A stretch of 64,000 bases of DNA from Bacteroidia bacterium. Its GTDB lineage: Bacteria > Bacteroidota > Bacteroidia > J057. Below, in pieces: positions 44,026 through 51,943 of this stretch. How positions within the stretch are numbered: the first letter of the stretch is position 1; every line of letters starts with the position of its first letter. The stretch is from contig JAUIKF010000050.1 of assembly GCA_030430575.1 (NCBI GenBank), positions 1 through 64,000 of the forward strand. The letters run 5' to 3'. The position numbers and the translations under genes are program-made. Under the pieces are notes generated by a model. It saw nothing but the letters and a program-made list of their open reading frames with translations. It had not been told where the DNA came from and made no database searches.

Positions 44026-46005
44026 ATGAATCGATTGATCGTTTCCCTCCTCTGCCTCTGGATCTGTGCGCCTTTCTCTTCTGTGAAAGCACAAGAGATC
44101 CCCGACCACCTGACCTATTGTGGTGTACAATTAGCCTTCACGCAGGGCGCCAAAAATAAGCTCTCTGCTTACGTAACGGCCATTTTTGAAAGTCCACGCT
44201 ATTATAATGCGATGGTAGAAATGGCAGATACTTATATGCCATTTATTGAAGAGGCCTTTCAAGATGCCGGGGTTCCAGATGATTTAAAATACCTCGTGAT
44301 TCAGGAAAGTTCTCTGAAAGCGGATGCGATTTCATCCTCCAATGCCGTCGGCTATTGGCAGTTTAAGGAGGGCGCAGCCAAGGATTATGGCCTGAGAGTC
44401 AACAAATATGTAGACGAAAGAAGACACATTTTTCGCGCTTCTCAAGCAGCGGCGGCTTACTTTCTCAAAGCCAATTATGATTTTGACAACTGGGTCTATG
44501 CCGTGGTGGCCTTCTATGAAGGACTGACGGGTGCCGTCATCTATACGGACCCGGAGTATTATTCCAAATCACAGATGGTGGTCACTGAGGACCTTCACTG
44601 GTATGTCATGAAGGCGATCGCTCACAAAATCGCTTACCAAGAAGCCTTGGAGATGGAGCGCCAGCCACGTATCTGGTTGGAACCCTTGGCCGCTAAAGGC
44701 GTTTCTAGCCCACGGGTGCTCTATGAGGCGCATGGTCTCTCAGAAGCGGATTTCCTCCATTATAATAAATGGATTCTCGATAAAGAGGAGCTGCCCGAAG
44801 GAGAAGTATTTACGTACTATATCCCCCATGTCAATGAAGTATATTTGAGCCATAAAACAGATCCGAATAAAGAAGGGGGGATTCATGGAAGTTCAGTCTC
44901 AGAAGCCGATCTGACTCAAGCTGACGATCAGCCGGTAGATAACCAGGCTAATCCGAATAATGACGCACTTGCGAGTAACTCCAATCGCCCTAGTGAGACT
45001 ATTCCCCCTAACGATTCGTCTACGCTTCCCAACGATGAGGCTCCTTCAGATATAGGCGAGTCAAATGAACTGCCAAAGGACACGTTAGTCGTGGAAACAC
45101 CCCCTCCCCCGAGGCGTAAGCCAAGGGTTCGGCCAGGTACAGCAGTGGATGTCAAGACACTTCCCGATTTTGACTACGCCCTATTCCCACTTACTTCAGA
45201 TCTGGAGTATGGGGAAGAATATGTTCATTATGACAGCAGCTTACCACTGCCTGACATTGCTCAGACGCACAATATTCGCTTCTCACGATTGCTTGAGTGG
45301 AATGGCCTCCGCGCTGGGAAGTTCCCCAAAAATGGGCAAATCATTTATTTACTTAAATCTAATAAACGCCTCTATCACGTCATCGCCAAAGGGCAAACCC
45401 TTAGCGAGATTGCTTCTATGTATAAGACTTCAATTGCCAAATTGAAGAAGCTAAATAATATGCCGAAAAGCGATAACCTGATTTTGGAGGGGCAAAAATT
45501 GTATGTCAAAAAGAAGAAACCTAAAGGCGAAAAAATAATCGTCCTCTCTGAAAGAGGCTTTGAAGAACCTGAAGAGGACCCTGCGCCTCCAGTGGTTCCT
45601 CCTACCCCGCCTGTGCAGGTTGAGAAGCGCGATACCACCCCTGAAGTAGAAACCCTCCAGCCCATAGATTCAGAGGTTAAACATACAGGAGGAGATGAAC
45701 CTCCGCTTATTCCGATAGAAGTGAATCCCGGTGGAAATCTTTCCGATCAAAGCCCTCAAACCAATAATCAGGACTCTGAAGCGGGCGAAGTGCCTGCACG
45801 CCCGGATTTCAAGAATTTTGAGACCAAATGGGTTGAGCATATCGTCCGACCAGGCGAGACGCTTTGGAGCATATCCGTCTCATACGGAACCAAAGTCGAA
45901 ATCATCAAACTCACCAATAAACTGGCTTCAGACGACCTCAAAGAAGGCATGTCTTTGAGAATCTTAGCGAAAGTAGATAAGCTGAAAGAATTGGGGCTGG
46001 AATAA
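44026..46005 (+). CDS. MltD-like lytic transglycosylase with LysM domains
   Basis: The product is 659 aa from the ATG at 44026, chosen because MNRLIVSLLC...VKA is a clean signal peptide; the frame is open to a TTG at 43966. An SLT domain (about 75-195) shows the catalytic Glu in VIQESSLK and the AVGYWQF and AFYEG blocks. A Pro/Asn-rich linker is followed by a diverged LysM-like unit (ALFPLTSDLEYG region) and two clear LysM domains (YHVIAKGQTLSEIASMY; EHIVRPGETLWSISVSYG). It cleaves peptidoglycan and binds it through LysM. This is the usual MltD layout. Confidence 0.88.
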   Translation: MNRLIVSLLCLWICAPFSSVKAQEIPDHLTYCGVQLAFTQGAKNKLSAYVTAIFESPRYYNAMVEMADTYMPFIEEAFQDAGVPDDLKYLVIQESSLKADAISSSNAVGYWQFKEGAAKDYGLRVNKYVDERRHIFRASQAAAAYFLKANYDFDNWVYAVVAFYEGLTGAVIYTDPEYYSKSQMVVTEDLHWYVMKAIAHKIAYQEALEMERQPRIWLEPLAAKGVSSPRVLYEAHGLSEADFLHYNKWILDKEELPEGEVFTYYIPHVNEVYLSHKTDPNKEGGIHGSSVSEADLTQADDQPVDNQANPNNDALASNSNRPSETIPPNDSSTLPNDEAPSDIGESNELPKDTLVVETPPPPRRKPRVRPGTAVDVKTLPDFDYALFPLTSDLEYGEEYVHYDSSLPLPDIAQTHNIRFSRLLEWNGLRAGKFPKNGQIIYLLKSNKRLYHVIAKGQTLSEIASMYKTSIAKLKKLNNMPKSDNLILEGQKLYVKKKKPKGEKIIVLSERGFEEPEEDPAPPVVPPTPPVQVEKRDTTPEVETLQPIDSEVKHTGGDEPPLIPIEVNPGGNLSDQSPQTNNQDSEAGEVPARPDFKNFETKWVEHIVRPGETLWSISVSYGTKVEIIKLTNKLASDDLKEGMSLRILAKVDKLKELGLE

Positions 46006-46015
46006 GGAGATTAGA

Positions 46016-46113
46016 GAATATCGAACAAGGATTGATGATTTATGATTGAAGAAGTAATAGGGATTTATCCTTCAAAAATCCTTGTTCTCCAATCTTTATT
46101 CTGCAATCTCTAA
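46016..46113. repeat. GAACAAGGATT inverted-repeat element, copy 1
   Basis: GAACAAGGATTGATGATTT and AAATCCTTGTTC form the ends of a roughly 72-bp hairpin-like unit. Its flank (GATTGCAGAATA on the minus strand) provides the stop of the lipoprotein gene ending at 46096. A related copy in the other orientation lies at 56736-56838, where a second repeat is inserted. Confidence 0.6.
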
Positions 46114-46929
46114 AATCACCTCATCCACAAAAAGCCAGGCTTTTCCCTTCTGGGCAGCGCCTGGATGCCAGTCTGGGACGAGGCCAAGTCCTTCTACGGT
46201 GACTTTGAAGTAGCGCGCTTGCGTAGATTCCAATTCCAATTCAAGGTATTGTAATCCGCCAGTTGTTGTAGACGCTGGGGTGGGGTAGTCTTTTTCGGCT
46301 ATTTTCACATATTGCTTGCCATCTCCAGAGGCTTGGACTTCTATGCGCTTGGGAGGGAAAATCCAGGAACCTGGATCAGATAGGATGCTCACAGTGAGGG
46401 CCTCAGCGTTTATGGGCGTTTCCATATCTAAAAGCGCTACCATCGATCCCCCGTCAAATCCCAGCCATTTCCCATCGTGAAAATTGAGGCTTCCTTTTTT
46501 CCCATCTATCAAAGTCGAAACGCCGTCTCCTGGATAGGAAGAAGAGGGGGCTGATTCTAAAAAAGCCTTAGCCACTTGCAAGCCTGCACGTTTGAATACG
46601 GCTATTGCAGGCTCACTCTCTAGCCAGCCCGCTGCACGCGCGACAGCCTGCAGTTCACAAGATTCTTTGATCCAAAAAGGCCCTTCATAGGCTATTAACT
46701 CATTTTTGCCTACTCGATAAAAGCAAACCGCTCCTTCCATCCCAAGCGCTAATTCCACCCGCACAGAATCGCGAAAAAGGGTGCTACCTGTCTCAAGGAC
46801 TGGGCTAGCTAGCTGAATGGAATTTTCCTGGAGAAAAGGGCTTTCTTGCTGGGCTTGTGGGGGTGGGCTACAAGCGATTAAGAGAAATGATAAAGAGAAT
46901 AATGAATAATGGAGAATGGAAGATGACAT
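46096..46929 (-). CDS. Lipoprotein with chitobiase-like and F5/8C (discoidin) domains
   Basis: The 277-aa product has a lipoprotein signal with Cys20 in LLIAC. Residues about 38-95 resemble the chitobiase C-terminal/FN3-like domain found in amino-sugar enzymes (AVCFYRVGKNELIAYEGPFWIKESCELQAVARAAG). Residues about 115-245 resemble a discoidin/F5-8C carbohydrate-binding domain (LIDGKKGSLNFHDGKWLGFDGG ... ARYFKVTVEGLG). It lacks a catalytic domain, so a glycan-binding lipoprotein is likely. The stop codon lies in a dispersed repeat. Confidence 0.75.
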   Translation of the reverse strand: MSSSILHYSLFSLSFLLIACSPPPQAQQESPFLQENSIQLASPVLETGSTLFRDSVRVELALGMEGAVCFYRVGKNELIAYEGPFWIKESCELQAVARAAGWLESEPAIAVFKRAGLQVAKAFLESAPSSSYPGDGVSTLIDGKKGSLNFHDGKWLGFDGGSMVALLDMETPINAEALTVSILSDPGSWIFPPKRIEVQASGDGKQYVKIAEKDYPTPASTTTGGLQYLELELESTQARYFKVTVEGLGLVPDWHPGAAQKGKAWLFVDEVILEIAE

Positions 46930-47016
46930 GATATGTAAAAATAATCAACAAGAAATAAAGAAGTAAAAAGGGAAGAGACAGAAGGCACAATCAGGAAAAG
47001 TCTCATGGCTCATAGT

Positions 47017-47062
47017 GAGGCGAGTCTTCGAGCCGAACGGTCTCGCAGCGTAGCGGTCTGAC
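47017..47062. repeat. GAGACCG hairpin cluster, copy 2 (inverted)
   Basis: GAGGCGAGTCTTCGAGCCGA, AACGGTCTCGCAGCG and TAGCGGTCTGAC are the reverse complement of blocks in the clusters at 22027-22138 and 62222-62335. It abuts the second 50-bp palindrome. Confidence 0.6.
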
Positions 47063-47109
47063 AGTTCCTCGTAGGGTCACGATATATCGTGACCCTACGA
47101 GGAACTGTC
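47060..47109. repeat. Perfect 50-bp palindrome, copy 2
   Basis: A 25-bp arm (GACAGTTCCTCGTAGGGTCA and five more bases) is followed directly by its exact reverse complement. The core GTAGGGTCACGA...TCGTGACCCTAC matches the palindrome at 38099-38148 apart from the variable bases. It lies just downstream of the propeller gene, which is on the minus strand. Confidence 0.85.
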
Positions 47110-47115
47110 TCCCCC

Positions 47116-48165
47116 TCACACCCGCACTAGCTTTATCGGATACACCCCGCCTGAATTCCACTGCGCTACATAGAGGTTCTTGTCATCGTCCACACAGACG
47201 TCGTGGGGATGTTTGAAGACCTTCACGACCTGGTGCATGCGCTGGAGCTGGTTATCCTGATAAAGGGGCGTGCTGCCGCCAGGGTTGGAGATGACGCGGT
47301 TCTGCCCATCGAGGATGGTCACGAAGCCCGATTCGGAGCCAAACGGAAGTTTGGAGACCAAGACGGCTCCGTAGACATTCTCCCCATCGATGACGGGGCG
47401 GCAGATAAATGCCCCCGGCAATTCGATCGTCGACAGGTATTCACCTGCCAGGCTAAAATGCTTAAGCGCATTTTGCTGACGGGCTGTGATCAGCAGGCGC
47501 GGATTCGATGTATCGCGATCATCGATGCAGATGCCGTGGGCATTGTCAAAGTGCTCGGGGCCGTCTCCGCGCCCTCCAAAGACATGGAGCAATTCTCCTT
47601 TGGCATTGTAGCGCATGATGTATTGCATGCCATAGCCATCGGCTACGTAGATATCACCATTGCTGGCGACGGCGACTTCCGTGGGGATGTACTGGTCAGC
47701 CTTTTCGTATTTTCCACTTTCTTGGGGGAAAGGAAGGGTCATGACGACTTCTCCTTTCAGGGTCGTCTTTATGACTTCGTGGCGGTTATTATCGGAGATA
47801 TACAGAAAATCCTCTCCATTTTCTTTGGAGAGGGTCAGGCCATGTGCGCCCGGATATTCATGGCCCCAGCTTTCTAGGAATTTTCCTGACTTGTCATAGA
47901 TCAGGACATTGTTGCGCGTTTCGTTGGTCAGGAGGATGATGCGTCCTTTAGAATCTTGGACCATCTCATGACAGTCCTTGACGGGGTATTGGCTGCTATC
48001 GAGCAGCCCCCAGTCATAGTCGATCTTGTAGCGATGACTTCCATGACCGATGACAAGGTCTTTGAACGGACGGGAGGCATCATAGCCCCATAGGAGGTCT
48101 GGCAGCAATAGGCTTCCAGTGAGCAGAGAAGAAGTAAGGCCTAGAAAATTACGCCGATTTAGCAT
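47116..48165 (-). CDS. Tat-exported NHL/six-bladed beta-propeller protein
   Basis: The 349-aa product has a twin-arginine signal (RRNFLGLTSSLLTG) and an NHL/TolB-like six-bladed propeller (GHGSHRYKIDYDWGLLD ... VHVFGGRGDGPEHFDNAHGICID ... PHDVCVDDDKNLYVAQW). NHL propellers bind ligands or act as lyases/lactonases; no catalytic set is clear. It should be folded in the cytoplasm and exported by Tat to the periplasm. An overlapping plus-strand frame (47203-47877) shows no domain and is spurious. Confidence 0.8.
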   Translation of the reverse strand: MLNRRNFLGLTSSLLTGSLLLPDLLWGYDASRPFKDLVIGHGSHRYKIDYDWGLLDSSQYPVKDCHEMVQDSKGRIILLTNETRNNVLIYDKSGKFLESWGHEYPGAHGLTLSKENGEDFLYISDNNRHEVIKTTLKGEVVMTLPFPQESGKYEKADQYIPTEVAVASNGDIYVADGYGMQYIMRYNAKGELLHVFGGRGDGPEHFDNAHGICIDDRDTSNPRLLITARQQNALKHFSLAGEYLSTIELPGAFICRPVIDGENVYGAVLVSKLPFGSESGFVTILDGQNRVISNPGGSTPLYQDNQLQRMHQVVKVFKHPHDVCVDDDKNLYVAQWNSGGVYPIKLVRV

Positions 48166-48254
48166 GGAGTGAAGAGATTAATGAAAATGAAAATCAAAAT
48201 GAAAATTAAAAAGCGGAGAATCAAGTTATACTCAATTCTCCATTATTCATTCTC

Positions 48255-48301
48255 CCCTTCGATAAACGTTCGGCAGAGCTCACGTCGAAGCCTCAGGGCA
48301 A
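48255..48301. repeat. CCCTTCGATAAAC / CTCAGGGCA repeat, copy 1
   Basis: CCCTTCGATAAACGTTCGGC is followed by CACGTCGAAGCCTCAGGGCA. It belongs to a widespread intergenic repeat type with CCCTTCGA and CTCAGGGC ends; related copies are at 51713-51862 and 56748-56772. Confidence 0.55.
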
Positions 48302-48319
48302 CGCATTTTTCATTATTAA

Positions 48320-48982
48320 TTACTTCACCCCTTCTTTCAATTTGTCCCCAAACAGCTTCTTGAACTTCTCCACTTTGGGGCTTATCACATAGTAGCAATA
48401 AGATTGGTTGGGGTTGGTGTTGTAGTAGTTCTGGTGGTAGTCCTCTGCTTTAGAATAATTCTCCAAAGCCACGATTTCTGTTACAACTTTGCCATCCCAA
48501 ACCCCAGCTTCCTGAATCGCTTCTTTAGATTTCTCGGCAATGTCGCGCTGGGTGTCATTGAGGTAATAGATCCCAGATCGGTATTGAGTCCCGACGTCAT
48601 TGCCTTGGCGGTTGAGGGTAGTAGGGTCATGGGTGCGCCAGAAGACCTCTAGCAATTCAGCAAAAGAAGTCACTTTGGGGTCGAAATAGAGCTTGATAAC
48701 CTCTGCATGGCCTGTATTGCCGGTACATACTTCTTTATAAGTAGGGTTCTTCACGTGGCCATTGGTATAGCCCGATTCTACTGCAACGACGCCTTCCATG
48801 CGCTGAAATACAGCTTCCACGCACCAGAAGCATCCTGCCCCAAATACGGCCTGCTCAAGGCCCGGGGTGTTCGAAACATCTTGGTTGGTTGTCATAGGTT
48901 TTGATTCACGAGTTTGTGCACAGGCAGATAAGGTGCCTGTAAGTAAAATGAGGAAAAGGAGCTTTGCAAATTGAGTGTCCAT
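48320..48982 (-). CDS. msrA: Peptide-methionine (S)-S-oxide reductase MsrA, lipoprotein
   Basis: The 220-aa product has a lipoprotein signal with Cys21 in LSACA, then an MsrA domain with catalytic Cys51 in GAGCFWCVEAVF and the blocks ESGYTNGH, FDPKVTSFAELLEVFWRTHDPT and DVGTQYRSGIYY. It reduces methionine-S-sulfoxide in proteins, here outside the cytoplasm. Resolving cysteines may include the late Cys in NPNQSYCYYVISPK. It is not fused to MsrB. Confidence 0.93.
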   Translation of the reverse strand: MDTQFAKLLFLILLTGTLSACAQTRESKPMTTNQDVSNTPGLEQAVFGAGCFWCVEAVFQRMEGVVAVESGYTNGHVKNPTYKEVCTGNTGHAEVIKLYFDPKVTSFAELLEVFWRTHDPTTLNRQGNDVGTQYRSGIYYLNDTQRDIAEKSKEAIQEAGVWDGKVVTEIVALENYSKAEDYHQNYYNTNPNQSYCYYVISPKVEKFKKLFGDKLKEGVK

Positions 48983-49051
48983 AAGTTAGTGTTTAGCTAT
49001 ATCATACTCTGCTAATAGGGCAATAGTTTGCGCGGCAAAGTCACTTTTTTA

Positions 49052-50470
49052 TCACATTTGTATCACTGATATTTTGGCCACTAGCCAATCTTTTTCGGGC
49101 AACGGTCCCATTTCCCTTAGTTCTAATTCTTCAGCAAAAGTGGATTTGTCGGCACTCTGCGCCCGCTTCTGCAAGGTGTTGATGACATTTACAAAGTGGA
49201 GGTTGCTGCGCTTGTGGCGGTCAGCCACCTTATTGAGGCGATGAAGGTATACGCGGAAGGCATTGATGCCCGATGCGAGGAGTTCCCATTCTTCTAACTC
49301 ATAATAGGCCATCAGTTGTACGCGTTTGATGCCCAGGGTAAAAAAGGGGTCCTGATAGTCCAGCTGTGCCAAAAGGCTCAAGGCTTCCCCAAAGTGCTTT
49401 CGCTCGAATTGTACCCTCGCTAGATTGAAGGTGTAGGCGTTTTCGCGGTATTTTTTCGAAATTTTTCCTTTATAATCCTCCAAAAACTGCTCCGCCCAGT
49501 CTAGCTTTCCCAATCGCAATCCTATGGTCACAATATTCTTGACTAGGCCCGGCAGTACCTGACCATCCTGATAAATCAAGCCATTGGCTATTTGGACCTG
49601 ATAGAGCATGAATAGCTCTTTATAGTATACCCGATCCTCTACAAAAATCCTGCGCGCATTATTTTGTAAGAAGGTAAAGAATGCTTCTAGGTCATTGGGG
49701 TATAGTTCTTTAAGATGAGTAAGGACAAATTGTTTTAGCGCGAGGTAGTGTGCTTCTGAGTCTGGATTTTGGATAAATAAAAACGCCTTCCACCAAGCTG
49801 CCACAGAAGGGGGAAAACGGTCCGTATCTCGGGTCAGAAACTGCTGGATATCTTCCATCAAAGGCATTTCATATTCTACCTTGATGATCTTTTGCCGATT
49901 GAGCATGATGGTCGCAAGCTGCAATTTGTCAAGCAGATAGGAGGTATCGAGCATCTCCATGGCCTCTTGGAGATTGGCGTCTCCTTTGAGGTGGGTCTGT
50001 TTATGCACAAAATTGGAGTACTCCAGCTCTGCCAGGAATCGCTGGTAGTAGTCTTGAGATCGCCAGAAAGGAAGTTTTTTCCATTTTTTCCGAAACACTT
50101 CCAATTGCCGGAGGAAGAATTTTGGCAATTGGTAGCGGTGAAAAAATTGCATGAGGGCGAGGTCATCTTCAAAGCGATTCTGAGCGATCCCTTCATGCTT
50201 GACAAATATCTCTGCAAGTTTATACAGGGAAGACAGCAATTTGGTAATCACCTCATCTCGATAGGGATCATTGGGATAAATATCCTGATAGGCTCCTGCA
50301 AGGTCGATTTTAGCAGGGTCAAATTTTGGCGCATACCGCATGAGGTACTCATGAAGTTGAACAACTTTTGAGTTTTCATTGAAATAAGGTGAGCGTACAA
50401 ACTTTTTGAAACGGCTCAATTCAGCCGTTGAGAAGCTACGCATCAAGCGAATGACTTTACGGTCTTGCAT
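49052..50470 (-). CDS. Large helical-repeat protein of unknown function
   Basis: The 472-aa protein is almost entirely alpha-helical with TPR-like helix pairs (FLRQLEVFRKKWKKLPFWRSQDYYQRFLAELEYSNF, LGKLDWAEQFLEDYKGKISKKYRENAYTFNLARVQFERKHFGEALSLLAQLDY). It begins MQDRKVIRLMRSFSTAELSRFKKFVRSPYF. The pattern is recognised as a conserved Saprospiria/Bacteroidota family without an assigned role. It has no signal peptide and no catalytic motif; a protein-binding scaffold is likely. It stands alone, divergent from the T9SS gene at 50572. Confidence 0.65.
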   Translation of the reverse strand: MQDRKVIRLMRSFSTAELSRFKKFVRSPYFNENSKVVQLHEYLMRYAPKFDPAKIDLAGAYQDIYPNDPYRDEVITKLLSSLYKLAEIFVKHEGIAQNRFEDDLALMQFFHRYQLPKFFLRQLEVFRKKWKKLPFWRSQDYYQRFLAELEYSNFVHKQTHLKGDANLQEAMEMLDTSYLLDKLQLATIMLNRQKIIKVEYEMPLMEDIQQFLTRDTDRFPPSVAAWWKAFLFIQNPDSEAHYLALKQFVLTHLKELYPNDLEAFFTFLQNNARRIFVEDRVYYKELFMLYQVQIANGLIYQDGQVLPGLVKNIVTIGLRLGKLDWAEQFLEDYKGKISKKYRENAYTFNLARVQFERKHFGEALSLLAQLDYQDPFFTLGIKRVQLMAYYELEEWELLASGINAFRVYLHRLNKVADRHKRSNLHFVNVINTLQKRAQSADKSTFAEELELREMGPLPEKDWLVAKISVIQM

Positions 50471-50571
50471 TCGTTAGCATCATTTACTTTAGGATAATCA
50501 GAAGAAAATGTAATTGTCAGAAGTTCTTGGCGGCACTAGTTTTAGAGGGTAAATTAATTTTTAATCGTGTC

Positions 50572-51483
50572 ATGAAGAATAATTTCTACCCAGTCATAAG
50601 ACTGATACTAGTACTTGCTTCTATTTGGCTAGGGAGCGTCCCTATACTTCAAGGACAAGTGTGTGCTCCTGTGTCTAGCCTGACAGCTGTCACGACGACT
50701 ACCCATATCACACTTTCATGGACAAATCCTCGGACAGCATCTTTTGTCAAGGTGACCTATGTCACAGACAATATAACCAGAAATTACACTTCTTTTTCCA
50801 CCCAAACGATTATACTTAGAGACCCTAATGCTGCCTATGAATATACCCTCGTGACGGCCCATTATCCTGATGGATGTGTCAGTGCCATAGAAGTCTGGTC
50901 ACCAGATATTGTTGTCACCATCGATGATATCTACAAATATGTAGACGAAAACTGTGACCCAGGACATGGAAACCCATATATATTGATTGAAGACTTGGGA
51001 GATATAGAGCCGATACAATTAAACAATTTATGTTGCTTGGCGACATTTGTTCAAAATCAAGCTTACGAGCCATCAGAGATATCTATACAATATGTAAATC
51101 ATCTTCTGTATTATATTGGTGAAGGTACAATTTTCCCGACAAATTTTTGTGAATACCTTAATAATCCAGGATTCAACGGAGGATCTGGTGGACAAAACAA
51201 ACGAGAGGCCGCAAATCTGGCAAATGAGATATGTGAAATATACCCCAATCCCTGTCGCCAGTACTTGCGATTACGGATCATGCAAAGCCAAGCGCAGGCA
51301 GTGGAAGTAAAACTCTACAATGCTGTGGGGCAGGAAGTAGCCGTTTGGCTACAAGGAGAAAGGCTGGAAAGTGGACTTCATGAACAGCAATATGCTGTAG
51401 GTCATCTCAAGATGGGCATCTATTTCTTGCAATATCAATCGCCCGATAGGGTGATTCGGAAGAAGGTGCTCATCCAACATTAG
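50572..51483 (+). CDS. Secreted protein with FN3-like domain and T9SS tail
   Basis: The product is 303 aa from the ATG at 50572, preferred because the signal peptide (MKNNFYPVIRLILVLASIWL...LQG) starts there; the frame is open to 50527. An FN3-like domain follows (CAPVSSLTAVTTTTHITLSWTNP ... YEYTLVTAHYPDGC), then a central region with several Cys. A T9SS sorting domain has ICEIYPNPCRQYLRLRI and the terminal FLQYQSPDRVIRKKVLIQ. It is probably a surface or secreted protein; no enzyme motif is seen. Confidence 0.75.
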   Translation: MKNNFYPVIRLILVLASIWLGSVPILQGQVCAPVSSLTAVTTTTHITLSWTNPRTASFVKVTYVTDNITRNYTSFSTQTIILRDPNAAYEYTLVTAHYPDGCVSAIEVWSPDIVVTIDDIYKYVDENCDPGHGNPYILIEDLGDIEPIQLNNLCCLATFVQNQAYEPSEISIQYVNHLLYYIGEGTIFPTNFCEYLNNPGFNGGSGGQNKREAANLANEICEIYPNPCRQYLRLRIMQSQAQAVEVKLYNAVGQEVAVWLQGERLESGLHEQQYAVGHLKMGIYFLQYQSPDRVIRKKVLIQH

Positions 51484-51547
51484 TATTCTTTTTGACACTA
51501 GCAATAGAGGGTTGTGGCGTTATGCCGCAACCCTCATGCTCTTTGGA

Positions 51548-51640
51548 GGTTTTAGGTTTTAGGTTTTATGTTCTGGGTTAAAAGATGGCTAAAAACCCAA
51601 AACCCAAAACCCAAAATCCAAAACCCAAAACTTGTTCCGA
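51548..51640. repeat. GGTTTTA / AAACCCA heptamer inverted repeats
   Basis: Three GGTTTTA-like heptamers (51548-51568) are followed by about five ACCCAAA-like heptamers on the same strand (51594-51632), so the two runs can pair. The unit is one base away from the CCCTAAA repeat at 58927-58968. Confidence 0.6.
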
Positions 51641-51649
51641 CTTAGAACC

Positions 51650-51916
51650 TAGTGTTCTTTCAATTTAGCATGGTGGAGTTAACGGGGCGGATTACGCCAA
51701 GAGCCAACTCACCCCTTCGATAAACTCAGGGCAGCGCGTCCGGAAATCCGCCCCAGCAAATTAAATTGCTTACTATGCAAGCAGGCGTGGATTTCCGGAT
51801 TCGAGACCTGCCCTGAGCGTTCGACTGAGCTCACGCCGAAGTCTTGTCGAAGGGGGCTGATTTGTGTGTAATCCGCGCCTCTGTCTTATCCATATTTCAG
51901 TCTTGAAAGAACACTA
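51650..51916. repeat. Nested long inverted repeat
   Basis: TAGTGTTCTTTCAA (51650-51663) and TTGAAAGAACACTA (51903-51916) enclose further arms. These are GGCGGATTAC/GTAATCCGCGCC, ACCCCTTCGATAAACTCAGGGC/GCCCTGAG...GTCGAAGGGGG and CCGGAAATCC/GGATTTCCGG. It may fold into a large cruciform. No gene is seen in it. It fills the gap between the T9SS gene at 50572-51483 and nagB. Confidence 0.75.
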
Positions 51917-51943
51917 GAACCTAAAACATAGAACTTCGTTCCA

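Noticed and set aside
38099-47109. CRISPR array suggested by repeated palindromes
   Set aside because: The copies are single, unequally spaced by kilobases, and have no regular spacers or cas genes.
47203-47877. A 224-codon plus-strand frame inside the propeller gene
   Set aside because: It is antisense to a well-supported Tat-exported propeller and has no recognisable motif.
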